From: Hymenopus coronatus
Taxonomy: Eukaryota > Arthropoda > Insecta > Mantodea > Hymenopodidae
Reading direction: 5' to 3'
NCBI GenBank assembly: GCA_030762935.1
Contig: CM060900.1
Location: 393,937,632-394,001,631, forward strand
Length of the DNA: 64,000 bases
A program made the position numbers and the translations under genes. This document shows positions 48,480-59,000 of this stretch, in pieces; position 1 is the first letter of the stretch; each line of letters begins with the position of its first letter. Under the pieces are notes generated by a model. The model was given only the letters and a program-made list of their open reading frames with translations. It was not told the origin of the DNA and did no database searches.

Positions 48480-50075
48480 CATTTCACCAGAAGAATCATT
48501 GTTGTGGAAGGAAACCAAAGGAATATTAAAACAACCACCCTTATTACAAGATAGAAAACACTCCTGAGAAGACGCAACTATTTGAAAATACTCTACAAAG
48601 TATCTTCAGCCCAAATTCAGTGATTAACGAACAATTCAACCACGAAATTGAACGTTTTCCTGATTCTTATACCACTGTTCCACTCATTGACTTCACCTCA
48701 CCAAAAGAAATCTTGTTCATAATCCAGCAACTACCAGCAAGGGAATTGCCTGGTCATGACTTAATTCCAAATGTTGTACTAAAACATCTGACTTGCAAAG
48801 CACTAGCTATTCTAGCCACACTTTTTAATAAATTTATACGTATGGGTTACTTTCCAGAATCTGGAAACGCCCAATAATTTTTGTTGTTCATAAGCCTGGA
48901 AAAAGCCCCTCAGATCCAAAAATTATCGTCCTAAAATCTGCTACCAACTCTGACCAAATTCTGTGAAAAAATATACTGAAGTGTTTAGCAAAATTTCTCC
49001 CTTTTAATTCGGTTTTCGTCGCAAACATTCAACCGCACACCAAACTCTCCGGATTACAAGTAAGTGGCACAAGGCTTCGAGAAGAAGGAACTCACAGCTG
49101 CTGCTTTCCTAGACTTCACTCAGACATTTGACAGGTTTTGGCATCAGAGTGTTCTATATAAATTGTTCATCAACGGCTTCCCAGACTAACTCTATAAAAT
49201 AATTTCCTCCTTTCTGTCACAACGCACATTCTTAGTCCGCACAGGTAGTTTCACTCTTCTATCTAAACTATTACCGCAAGAGTTCCTCAAGGATCTATCC
49301 TGGAACCAGTTCTGTTCAACCTGTACACCTCTGACATGTCAGCAACGCCTATAGCTCAAATCTCTATGTATCTGGACGATACTGCAATTTTCGCAACACA
49401 TCGCAATATCCACACCGCCAGAAAGCACCTTCAAGAAGCCTTAAAGCTAGTTATACCCTGGCTCAACAACTGGAGTTTTTCGCTCAACGAGCAAAAATGT
49501 GAAGCAAAATCTTTACAATATGCAGACAGAATCACCCACCACCAGTAATGCTCTCAGCGAAACATATATCCTGGAAAACTAACACAGAAACAGTGAAATA
49601 TCTGTGTGTTTTCCTGGATCGACGACTCGCATGGAAACCACACATAAGTAATAAACGCAAACTAGCCCGACCAGGACTGGCAAAGCTCTACCCTCTTCTC
49701 AACAAAAGTTCTTCACTAAAACTAAAAAACTGCACACTACTTTACAGGACTCCATTATGACCAATCCTACTATCCGCCTATCCAGTTTGGGGAGGAACCA
49801 GTCCTTCCGAAATAAAACGCACCCAGACATTTCAACACAAAATATTGCGAATATCAACGAATGCACCCTTGTTTGTCAGAAATTGTCAACTACATAGAGA
49901 AACTGAAATCAGCATTATTCAGAAGTCAATTTCTTCACAAGCCGAACTGTTCTACAACAAGCCTAAAGACGTCTCAGGAGCCGTTCGCTATTCTCTTGGC
50001 AGAAAATCTAGCTATCCAACTCGTATCAAGAGTAGCCTACCACTGGACCAGCTCTCACAACAAGATCTTCTGTAA
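48480..50075 (+). pseudogene. jockey reverse transcriptase, degraded
   Basis: RT blocks appear in order with frameshifts: TSPKEILFIIQQL and PGHDLIPNVVLKHL (fingers, 48690-48790); HKPGKSPSDP (48890); FGFRRKHST (49010); AAFLDFTQTFDRFWH (motif A, about 49100-49145); VPQ..GSI (49275-49290); and MYLDDTAIFA (motif C, 49367-49396), where YLDD replaces the usual (Y/F)ADD. Then come a thumb with KYLCVFLDRRLAWKPHI (about 49600) and a C-terminal part to 50075. The catalytic Asp pair is retained. At least six breaks make it inactive. No RNase H domain follows. Confidence 0.8.
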
Positions 50076-51715
50076 GGTAAAAACATGCACTTACATATGA
50101 AAGGCACAATGGGCTTACCTCATTTCAGTGATACTCAGCATCATGCATGTAAATAATGTCTAAAATCAATGATCTGTAGAGAGCATATGTGCTAATCGAT
50201 CAATAAATCTATAAAAAAATCAAACTTTCTAGTAAAGTTCATATTTTCTTCCTCAGCTTAAGTTTGGATAAACTAACAAAAACCATAACATTGTTTCCAG
50301 ACGTATAAATACTTTGGAGAGGAGAAGATTGGTTTGATGACTCGTACAGGAGTGTCCCCTATGCTTACATCACGTCTTTGAGTGTTATGGAAGAAATGTG
50401 CTTGTCTCCAAAGGAAGCGTTCTGCAATAAAATAAATAAGGAGGAAATCAATGATCAAGTCTATGAACACGCTAAAAATGCGTGGTAACTGTTTAATATC
50501 CGAAAACAAGGAGAATACGGCGGTCTCCATTTAGCCTCTGATGTACTTCTTCTCGCCAATATATTTGGAGGCTTCATAGAGCAAACCTTGTATACGCATA
50601 CAGTTGATTTTGCTCATTACTTTACATCTCCAGGGCTTACCCAATATGCTATGCTTCTGTATACCGGAATTGAACTAGAATTACTTATGGATTATGACCA
50701 GCTTATAATGATAGAGGTTGGCATAAGAGGAGGATTATGTCAGGTTTTTATCGGTATGCTGAAGCTAGTAATACCTACGTGGAGAAGTTCGAACCTGATA
50801 AACCAGCACAATTTATTACATACGAAGATGCAAATAACCAATATGGCTGGCCAATGCAGGATCCACTACCTTATGGAGGATTTCAGTTAGTTTCTCCTGA
50901 CAGTATTAATACAGAAAACCTAAATGAAGATGATCCTTTGGATATATATTCGAAGTTGTTGTGGACTATCCTAGAAGCACCATGATCTTCATAATTATTT
51001 GCCGTTTCTGCCTGAGTGTCTCAAACCTGATAATTCAAGTGCAAATAAGCCAATGGCGCATTTTGGGAGCAGAAAGAAGTATGTTGCACATCACATGACG
51101 TTAAAACAGGCGCTTTCACGTGGTGTACGACTGAAAAATTCAACATGTACTACAATTTCGACAGTCGTGTTATTTAAAAGCATACATAGCGTTTAATAAT
51201 AAGCTGCGGCAAAGGCTAGAAACGACTTTTAAAGGGATTTTTATAAACTGTTCAGCAATGCTGTGTTTGGGAAAACTATAGAGACTATAAGAAATCGAAT
51301 ATAAATACGATTTCTGAGAAACAAGAAAACATTGGAAAAACTTATTGCTAAGCCTAAATTCATCGAATGAAGCATTTATGGCCTAAGCTGACCGTTATTC
51401 ATATGGCATTATGTAGCTTTGTATAGCTAAGGGGAGCTTGTTAACTTATGTATTTAGCAGAGTTAATTCAGCTTGGAGCAAAGCAAAAGCATAAAGCTGA
51501 CGCTGAGCTAGAAGTATGATTTTAGAAGCTCTTTGTTAACACGTTTTCTTTTCTCCAGTCACATACTAAAGGCTCAGCAAGGGGTTAAACCTTAAAATTC
51601 GGAAAAGAGTAATCTTGCATTGTGCAACACGTGTCACGTGGGTGTTCCTGTGCACCCTGGGATGCGAACAGCGGATTCTAGGTAATATTTACCTCAATTG
51701 CGCGGCCTTATTTGT

Positions 51716-51760
51716 CCAATCAGAAAGAGGCCGCCATGAGGGAATTTTTGGTATATAAGG
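51716..51760 (+). promoter_or_regulatory. core promoter-like: CCAAT and TATA boxes
   Basis: gtCCAATcag (NF-Y type) at 51716-51720 lies 31 bases before TATATAAGG at 51752-51760. A start would be expected near 51781-51790, within acatcggggctgtctg. Confidence 0.5.
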
Positions 51761-51966
51761 AACTACGGAAGGCACATCGGGGCTGTCTGTTAGTTTTCTT
51801 TTCTGATGCTGCTGTCATGCTGTCGGTTGTCCAGCTTAACGTCACTTCTTCGCACAAAGTGAAACATTGTAAATCATAACGATACTTAGTAGTTTACAGC
51901 GCTCTAAGTCACGTGTATTTAAAATCAGTGACGTGCATCAAATTATATTATGTAAATCAAGGTCAA

Positions 51967-52001
51967 AGAAGAAGAAGAAGAAGAAGAAGAAGAAGAAGAA
52001 G
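51967..52001. repeat. (GAA)n microsatellite
   Basis: About 11 GAA units, followed by gcagatttataattac. Confidence 0.95.
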
Positions 52002-52832
52002 CAGATTTATAATTACGCGTGATTAACCAAGCACTAAAGTTTCTAGCAAGTGTTTAGGTTAGCAGGATTGTGAAGCACAGTGTTTATCTGGAACCTCCAG
52101 GTTAAAATAAACTCCAGGAAAGTTAAGTACGTCCACATCATTTATAAGATCACTCCCGGAACTACCCCCATTAACTGTACCACCCTGAGAGAGTCAACTA
52201 TCGTGCAAGCTGAGCAACCCCGAGGCATTTCACCAGCAGTGGATTCACATCACCAATCTGGGCACGAAGCCGAGAACGCGGCATCTGGTGCTCAGAACGT
52301 GGTGATTAGGAGAATACGCCACAATTATAAGGCCACCGCATATGGCATCTAGTATAAGCTCACCGCATCATACAGTTACGACAGCTGACATATACCAGCA
52401 TGAACTACGATTTCCGGAGCATCTAGATACATCTGATTACCCTGCAATCCATATGTGCCACACCACTCAAAACAAGAAGGTGTTGGGAAAGTTTAAAGAT
52501 GAAGCTAGTGGAGAAATCATCAAACGCTTTGTCGCACTGAAGTCTAAGATGTATGCTCTCGATATTGATGGAGGAATGATAAAAAAAGATTCAGGGCATA
52601 CAACGAAGCGCTATTAGACAGTACATCTCATTTGATAAATTATGTAAATTGTCCCCAAAATAATTATATAATAAGAACTCCAATGAACTTGATCATGTCA
52701 CAACAGCATGACATTTCGAGTGTAAAAGTCAGCAAAATCGCTCTGTCGCCTTAAGATGAAAAGGGAGTGATTGCTGATGATGGAGTATCAACATATGCTT
52801 ACGAACATTACAAAATTGCGAACAAATCATGA

Positions 52833-54880
52833 GCGAACGCTACACATATTACTCATCAATGGTAACGTGGTAGGAGAAATTGAAGCTTAAACTACAAACA
52901 CTCCCATGCGGCTAGCAAATGGCCTACAAAGATATATTAATAAGAATGAGGGAAGGTGGAAACTCTGCTTTAGAGCAAGTCTCTAAGTCGGTCTCAAGTT
53001 CGAGTAAATGAGGAGAGTCGCCTAACCTCTAATGGTAATTATCTTTATATAAAATATAAATTTAAATATAAAAAGCTGAAAATGCTGACACCTCAAAAAT
53101 ATGCCTAAGGCTTCCACAGCAACAACAAGAACAAGAAGAGATTGAGAGGGGGGGTAAGATTCTAGTGCTAGCTCAGAGAGAAAAAAAAACTTTTTTAAAA
53201 GAAAGGAGACTGTATAAACCACCAAAGACGAATAAAGGCATAAAGGAACAGAATGTTCACTATACCGTATGGACTTCGACAACAAACGTTTAGATCATTC
53301 TTCTAGAATTAGCCTCGAAAAGAGAGTTAAACAAGAAAGACGAAACAAAAACAGACGAAGTAATGAAAAGACCTAAGGAAGATTGAAAACATTGCAAACA
53401 TATCCCAGCGATTCACAGATTAGTGTCTGAAAATGTAGAAGTTTGCAAACGGATACAATATGACCATTAAAGAACTGTTAAAAATACTGGAATAGAATGC
53501 ATAATTGTTCATAGAAGGGTACAAACGAGAGAATAAATGCGATAAAGCTGTAATGACCTATATGTGTCTATAAATAAGGTAAGCCACCCAGGAGCATATG
53601 GAAATGGTATGAAACCTATCAAACATGTCAGAAGTACTGAAACGATTACAGAAATTACTGCAGAAATGAAGAAAATGGTTGCAGAAACAACGTAACTAGC
53701 TAAAGTGTGACCAATTTCTATCGAAAGTAAGAAAATGGGTTACAAGATGGCAAGAAAAATGTATCGTCCAAAAAACTGTTAAAGTTACTTAAATATCGTT
53801 AGTGTTCCTTGGCCGCTGTTACCAAATCCTTTAAAGGGAACGCACAAATAAAATGCTGGGAGGTTGAAATACATATTGCCTAAGGGCTTAACACTGCTCT
53901 ATAGTTTTGAACACCCTAAAACACATAAATGATCTATAAGCAGACAGAAAGCACTACAAAACTCTGTGAAATTCTGCAAAATAGTATTAAAATGACTGTC
54001 AAAGTGATAAAAGCTACTAACGACTTTTAGAAATACTGTAAAATATGAGAAAAAACTTCTGAAAAGGGTTATAATGTCGTTTCAGAGCCCTATTTCCCCA
54101 CAAAATGTCTCGCAGTGACTGGAAAAAGAATAAAATGCCTGATAAATACTCATACTACCTAGCCCAGTGTGTTAAACATTCTTCCAAAATTGGATTGACA
54201 TGACATAAGATTAGAAGCATTTTAAACAATAGTGTAAACGCTAAAAAGATATGAGTAACAATGTGTCAATGGGCCCAAAATATTTGTTTTCGGGTCACAA
54301 ATATCTTCAAAGTACACGAAATAAGTGGTGAATGAGCTAAATTACCTTATGAATTTCCCGAAATGAACTGTCGTAAAGTCCTTAATATCTACCAAATGGT
54401 ATAGAATAACTTTAAAATCGATAAAAAATAATTGATCATATCTCAAAATAATATGAAGTCAGAAGAAAAAGTGCTAAAATGTCTGACGAATATCCTGAAA
54501 CTAACCGTTCTAGAGGCCTATACACCCTCCACATAATATATAGAGTGCTATTAAAAGCAATCTAAACAACAGCAGCAACTCTATATTCATCTTAAAAATC
54601 CTGCAAACGGTGTATAAAACACTATAAGCACCGAAAAATAATGTCCCAAAAGGTGCTAACATTTTTATAAAGGAGATAGAATGTATTAAAAAGACTAAAA
54701 TAATGTTAAAATGTTCTCAAATATTATCCATAATACAAACATCATTAAAACATGTCGGAATGCTAGGAATTTGATGAAAACATCTATAAAACAAAAATCT
54801 TCTAAAGGCCATTAGTGGTTGAACAATACATCTAATACTCTGGGCCTCGGTTTGAAACCCCCTTCTCCTAGCACGACTTC
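52833..54880 (+). other. conserved non-coding spacer of right arm
   Basis: Inverted counterpart of 39416-41119. It includes matching blocks around cgaaaagagagttaaacaag, gcaaacatatccc, agaatgcataattgtt and tctagaggcctatacaccct. No ORF is conserved. About 350 bases longer than the left copy. Confidence 0.6.
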
Positions 54881-54889
54881 TTGAATTGC

Positions 54890-55870
54890 ATATCTTCCCC
54901 ATGTATACGCATTAGCGCTGGTCGTGCTCTCTCGGTAGGGTCTCACTTCTACTTGAATTCCCTATGTTCCTCCTGTATACGCATTAGCCTCAGTCCTGAT
55001 CTCTCTCTTGTGTCCCACTCCTCCTTGAATTCCCTACCTTCCCCATGTATACGCATTAGCCTTAGTCCTGATCTCTCTCTTGTGTCCCACTCCTCCTTGA
55101 ATTCCCTATGTTCCCCCTGTATACGCATTAGCCTCAGTCTTGATCTCTCTCTTGTGTCCCACTCCTCCTTGAATTCCCTATGTTCCCCATGTATACCTAT
55201 TAGCCTTAGTCCTGATCTCTCTCTAGTGTCTCACTCCTCCTTGAATTCCCTATCTTCCCCATGTATACTCATTAGCCTTAGTCCTGATCTCTCTGTAGTG
55301 TCCCACTCCTCCTTGAATACCCTATCTTCCCCGTGTATACGCATTAGCCTTAGTCCTGATCTCTTTCTAGTATCTCACTCCTCCTTGAATTCCCTATCTT
55401 CCCCATGCATATGCATTAGCCTTAGTGCTGAGCTCTCTCTAGTGTCTCACTCCTCCTTGAATTCCTTATCTTCCCCATATATACGCATTAGCCTTAGTCC
55501 TGATCTCTCGCTAGAGCTCACTCCTCCATTAATTCCCCATCTTCTCCTTGTATACGCATTAGCCTTGGTCCGGCTCTCTCGCTAGGGTGTCACTCTTCCT
55601 TGAACTCCCCATCTTCTCCATGTATACGCATTAGCCCTGGTCGTGCTCTCTCGCTATGGTCTCACCCCTCCTTGAATTCCGTATCTTGCCCATGAATACG
55701 CAATAGCCCTGGTTCTGCTCATTCGGTAGGGTCTCACTCCTCCGTGAATTCCCTATCTTCCCAATGTACCCGCATTAGCCCTAGACCTGGTCTCTCGCTA
55801 GGGTCTCACTCCTCCTTGAGTTCCCCATGTACACGCATTAGCCCCTGTCCCAGATCTGTCCCATCTTAAC
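54890..55870. repeat. 72-bp tandem repeat, about 14 units (right terminus)
   Basis: The anchor gcattagcc (with variants) recurs near 54908, 54980, 55052, 55125, 55197, 55270, 55341, 55413, 55487, 55558, 55629, 55701, 55773 and 55837, a period of 72. The plus strand is open for 234 codons (Ser/Leu-rich). The minus strand would encode a charged 24-residue unit, for example EFKEEWDTRERSGLRLMRI, open over a few units. Since 72 is a multiple of 3, openness alone does not prove coding. Confidence 0.9.
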
Positions 55871-55894
55871 TACTCACGGCACTGTCTAGAATTG

Positions 55895-56745
55895 CTATTA
55901 CTGATCAAAATATTGTTGCTATTCGAGCAATGCTTGAAAAAGATCATCGGATATCTTATGAGTTTTTTCGGGGCATTGTACATTAGTACGAGTCAAATTC
56001 AAAATATTTTACATCAAAAGTGAGACGTGAGGAAACTTTGCTGTAAATGGATTCCACATAAGCTGACTTCCGATTAACAAAATTAAAAAAAAATATTCAT
56101 TGGTGAAAGAAAATGCTGAAAAAATTTTAAGGTGGCACTTGAAATTGCATTTGAAATGTCGTTTCTGTTGACAAATCTTGGATTTATTGTTATGATCCTG
56201 AAAAGAAAAGTCAATCGGCGCTATGAGTCTTTCGAATAGAGCTTAAGCTTACAGAGTTAGACGAATTCGCAGTGCTGGTAAGAAGGTGGTTGCTAGTTTA
56301 TTGGTTTTTTTCCTAAAACTATGATGCTACTATAGTATTAGAAAATAGACGTACCGTTGGTGTCGATTGATACACAAATGTCAGTTTACAGCAAATGTTG
56401 AAAAAGTTCGTAAAAACCGCCCAAAAGAAAAAGAATTATGCATATTGAAAACATATCATCACATACAGCGAAACTAACAACTGAGTATCTAGAAGTCCTA
56501 AATGTCGACACCATATACCCTTGAGCATGCATCTCTGACTTAGCACCTTGTGATTTCTTACTGTTTCCAAAAAGTTAAAGATAAAATATACGGAAACACT
56601 TTTTCGTCATTATATGAAGCAGTAGAAAACTATAAACACCTGGTTTCTGAAAATTTTCAGCAATAGTGGCATCAATGTGTTAAGGAGTAATGTCATCGAA
56701 TGCAGAATATATTGATACCAAAAGGGTGATATTTTAAAGACAATA
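55895..56745 (+). pseudogene. mariner transposase relic
   Basis: Frames read ITDQNIVAIRAMLEKDHRISY (helix-turn-helix region, 55899-55960), then VDKSWIYCYDPEKKSQSA (first catalytic Asp, about 56167-56215), RRIRSAGKKVVASFIGFF, ENISSHTAKLTTEYLEVLNV (second site, with Glu where HDNA has Asp) and SDLAPCDFLLFPKVKDKIYG (third Asp, about 56533). It ends with ENYKHLVSENFQQ and HRMQ. This is the D,D34D mariner layout at near full length but with frameshifts, stops and a changed second catalytic residue. It starts directly outside the polymerase right arm. Confidence 0.85.
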
Positions 56746-57050
56746 AAACCACTTAGATGTTTGATTTTGTAACCATTTTCAACTTCGCCTTAATCTCTGG
56801 AAACATTCTTCCTGTGGGAGTTATTTCACTAGCACACGATGCTCTCTCACTAAAAAGCATTACAGAAAACTGCATTAAAATCAGCTATATGGAAATAAGA
56901 TTTTTTATTACAAAGTTTTGCTCAACTAAAAATATTTTAATATGTGAGTGAAACACTTTTCATGTGCTCTTATTTTAATTCTATATCCACTGAAAGTGAC
57001 GCAGAAAAAAATTTATTGCTGAAATGTCAGCATTAAAATTACTGATAAAA
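56746..57050. other. no gene recognised
   Basis: A 64-codon ORF at 56757-56951 has no recognised family. Confidence 0.45.
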
Positions 57051-57097
57051 TGCTATAACATTTGTAACAGGAAGCTGGAAATTTTTCCCTCACTTAC

Positions 57098-57238
57098 TCG
57101 CTCAGTGCACTCACACTGGATATTCAGATCATCTGGGACATCTTGCGGGTCTAACTTCTTTTGCCTGCTGGAGTTTTTCCTCTGATAAACTTTCAGGGGA
57201 TCACTAAGTTGTACTATACTTCTTCTTATTCGTAACAT
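57098..57238 (-). CDS. candidate coding exon with consensus donor (host gene or LTR element)
   Basis: An ATG at 57238 (A at -3) opens a frame of 47 codons, basic then acidic (LRIRRSIVQL, SSRQKKLDPQDVPDDL, IQCECTER). It runs to a perfect donor, GTAAGTGAG (complement of 57092-57097). The frame stays open a further 14 codons if unspliced. Upstream, an acceptor-like ttgtctag (ending at 57371) and a second GTAAGT donor (57807-57812) would bound a 442-base intron in the leader. A tggcgccgaa at 57349-57358 resembles an LTR-retrotransposon primer-binding site, so the alternative is a partial retroelement. The protein is not recognised. Confidence 0.35.
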
Positions 57239-57854
57239 ATTGAGTCATCATTGTAGACTACCTTAGGTGTTATTCCCAATTTATAAGTTGTTCTAATTCG
57301 GCCGGATCACTCTCATTATAATCTACTGTTGCGTCTAATACACCTAATTTCGGCGCCACAGACCCCAAAACTAGACAAATATTGAATATAGTACATCAAG
57401 GATTCAATTCATTTCACAGAATAAGGGTTACACTCAACTTTTAAATAGCATGCTATTTACAGCTTTCCACAAAAAAGGTGATTTATCATAAGTAAAGAAT
57501 GATGCAAATAAAACTAAAGTTAGCATTTTTAAAAATGCTCGGACACGTCAAACTTTATATTTTGATACCAAAGGTTTCAGAAAATCAACAAACTTTTCTG
57601 TCATAATTGCCAAAGGGGTGACCTCACTGGCAGCAATTCTGAGTATTAGCATATTGTAAAAATATCTTTATTAGCTAAAAAATTATTTAAAAATACAGTA
57701 TTTAATTCACTGCTGCAAAAAATTCACTCGACTTTTCCACACGTAGACAGTAGACAGCTGCACGCTATGCATGGCTCGCACACCACTGAACGCTAACACT
57801 CCAGTCACTTACGACTCAGTACAATAGAACAACATTGCACTGAGATTCTTCCTC

Positions 57855-57914
57855 CTTTTATAGCTAGAAAATTACGCAGCAGAACTTCCTGGAAACTTGT
57901 GGACGCTTCTAGAA
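57855..57914 (-). promoter_or_regulatory. TATA box with heat-shock-element-like motifs
   Basis: On the minus strand, TTCTAGAA (57907-57914) and TTCCAGGAA (57886-57894) are inverted nGAAn/nTTCn pairs as bound by HSF. They lie upstream of TATAAAAG (57862-57855). An initiator-like TCAGT lies about 20 bases further on, with other candidate starts near +28. The order and spacing are those of an inducible core promoter. Confidence 0.5.
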
Positions 57915-58019
57915 GCCGAAGCCTCGAGAATCGCAGTCCCAAAGCTTCCGATTACCGTTGTGCCACTCTTCCAGTTCTTGTTTACACATCCGATGCGATA
58001 ACTCACACACGATGGCAAA

Positions 58020-58554
58020 CGTGAGGTTCACTACTGAAAAATACGGAGCTGTCACAGTACACTTTTTTAATTTTTTCAAAAATAGTTATTTAATTTCATA
58101 AACAGTAATTTCATTGTAATTTTTGTACAGTTTGGGAACAGATTAACTTCTATGGAAATATTTGAAATTGGAATCATTTTTATTAGGTTTGCTTTTATGG
58201 ATATTTTAAAAATAAGGATCAGGAAAAAATCAGAGATATATCACCAATAGAAATTGAAAATATGCAAAAAGAATTTACTCTGCCACTTAGTCGCTGCCAG
58301 ACTGCAAATGGGAAGCATTTTAATAGGCAACTAATTAAATAATCACAGTTACGTTTGTTACAGCAGCTGAGTAAGTTGAGGAGAAATTTGTTAAACAAGC
58401 CCACAATTAAACTCTTCCCTTATCAGCCAAACATTTTGAATGAAACAACGCTTTGCAACCAATTAAGATAACCTTTAATTAGACATAAACTAAAGCTTTA
58501 GATGTATTCCATTCATTTTACTTGCTCTGTCGTTCTGCAAACAAACTATTCTTA
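58020..58554. other. no gene recognised
   Basis: AT-rich, short ORFs only. Confidence 0.5.
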
Positions 58555-59000
58555 CAAAAGACTATTCTTTTATCTGCATAATGCTAAACAGGGTAAACAT
58601 TACCAGAAATTGTCTTATTATTTGGTTCCTTAGAAGTAGAATGGAAATAAGGGAATACAATAGGCTAAAGTGGCAATCAAATCCTTTAAAAACTATCGTT
58701 ATGAGATTGTCATTGAAGTTCGGTTGTGTTTCCATGGCCAGGAGTAAAACAAAAGGGATATGAAACGGATGTAGACTTCCCGTTTGAAGAAAATTTTACG
58801 TATTTTAAAATTGAAACCAAAACAGCGAACATCTCCGAAATGCTTAGCTCTACAAAAAGCTGTATACGAAAAATTGTGTTTTAAAGATATCTACGTATTC
58901 TTTTTTAGTAAGTTTTGGCTGTCTGTTAATACAAAGGTCATCCAGCATGAAGAGAACTTCAGGGCTATTTCAAGAGATTCAGGATAACATTTTATTTGCC
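58555..59000 (+). repeat. interspersed repeat, copy 2 (partner at 18828-19350)
   Basis: Same orientation and block order as the copy at 18828. Two ORFs here (58581-58763 and 58784-58987) continue one another if shifted, with IREYNRLKWQSNPLK and a Lys/Pro-rich part. That hints at a coding ancestor of unknown type. Confidence 0.6.

Larger units (their letters stand above)
46850..50219 (+). mobile_element. jockey-clade LINE, 5'-truncated, second element
   Basis: Begins inside gag and runs through endonuclease and RT to an AATAAA (50202-50207) and A-run (50212-50219), a normal LINE 3' end. It lies between the two polymerase arms. Directly after its A-run, right-arm polymerase sequence begins in mid-gene, so the element, or a deletion linked to it, replaced the N-terminal part of that polymerase. 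It is AT-richer than the first jockey element and differs in sequence, so it is a separate family. Confidence 0.8.
51411..52372 (+). other. foreign segment replacing polymerase motif C
   Basis: Matching to the left arm stops after cattcatatggcat and resumes at cagttacgacagctgac, with about 200 bases of polymerase missing. The segment is GC-richer in part. It contains a CCAAT box, a TATA box, a (GAA)n tract and a 90-codon ORF (52080-52352) of unknown family. It could be a solo LTR, a partial LTR element or a promoter fragment. The TG..CA ends of an LTR could not be fixed. Confidence 0.5.
50235..52832 (+). pseudogene. protein-primed-type family B DNA polymerase, right copy
   Basis: Visible parts: the region after exonuclease II; exonuclease III remnant (about 50515-50560); HYFTSPGLTQYAMLLYTGIE; MIEVGIRGGLCQ (about 50708-50742); motif A DANNQYGWPM (about 50828-50857); LPYGGF; a motif B region with LRQRLETTFK and GKTIETIRNR (51200-51300); then, after the replaced segment, NKKVLGKFKDEASGEII (about 52460-52520), KMYALDIDGG and SSVKVSKIALSP. 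It ends at TGA 52830-52832. Frames differ between pieces. It shares most positions with the left copy but has Ala/Pro-type differences, so the copies have diverged for some time. Motif C is missing. Confidence 0.8.
50235..55885 (+). mobile_element. right arm of inverted pair: polymerase B, spacer, terminal repeats
   Basis: Plus-strand counterpart of 39105-44470. It begins in mid-polymerase (the KLTKT..FPDV region) after the LINE A-run, lacks the N-terminal third, and has a 960-base foreign segment in place of motif C. It then continues through the polymerase C-terminus, the matching spacer and 14 terminal units to the shared outer boundary. Confidence 0.7.

Noticed and set aside
54881..55585. 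234-codon Ser/Leu-rich ORF as a real protein gene
   Set aside because: A 72-bp unit keeps any open frame open; the left array does not preserve it as one ORF. Kept as a repeat, with coding left open as a finding.
54890..55870. CRISPR array
   Set aside because: Units are contiguous 72-bp tandem repeats without unique spacers, in a eukaryotic context.
39105..55885. A complete Polinton with capsid and integrase between the arms
   Set aside because: The interior consists of gag-only retroposons and a jockey LINE; no integrase, ATPase, protease or capsid motifs were seen.
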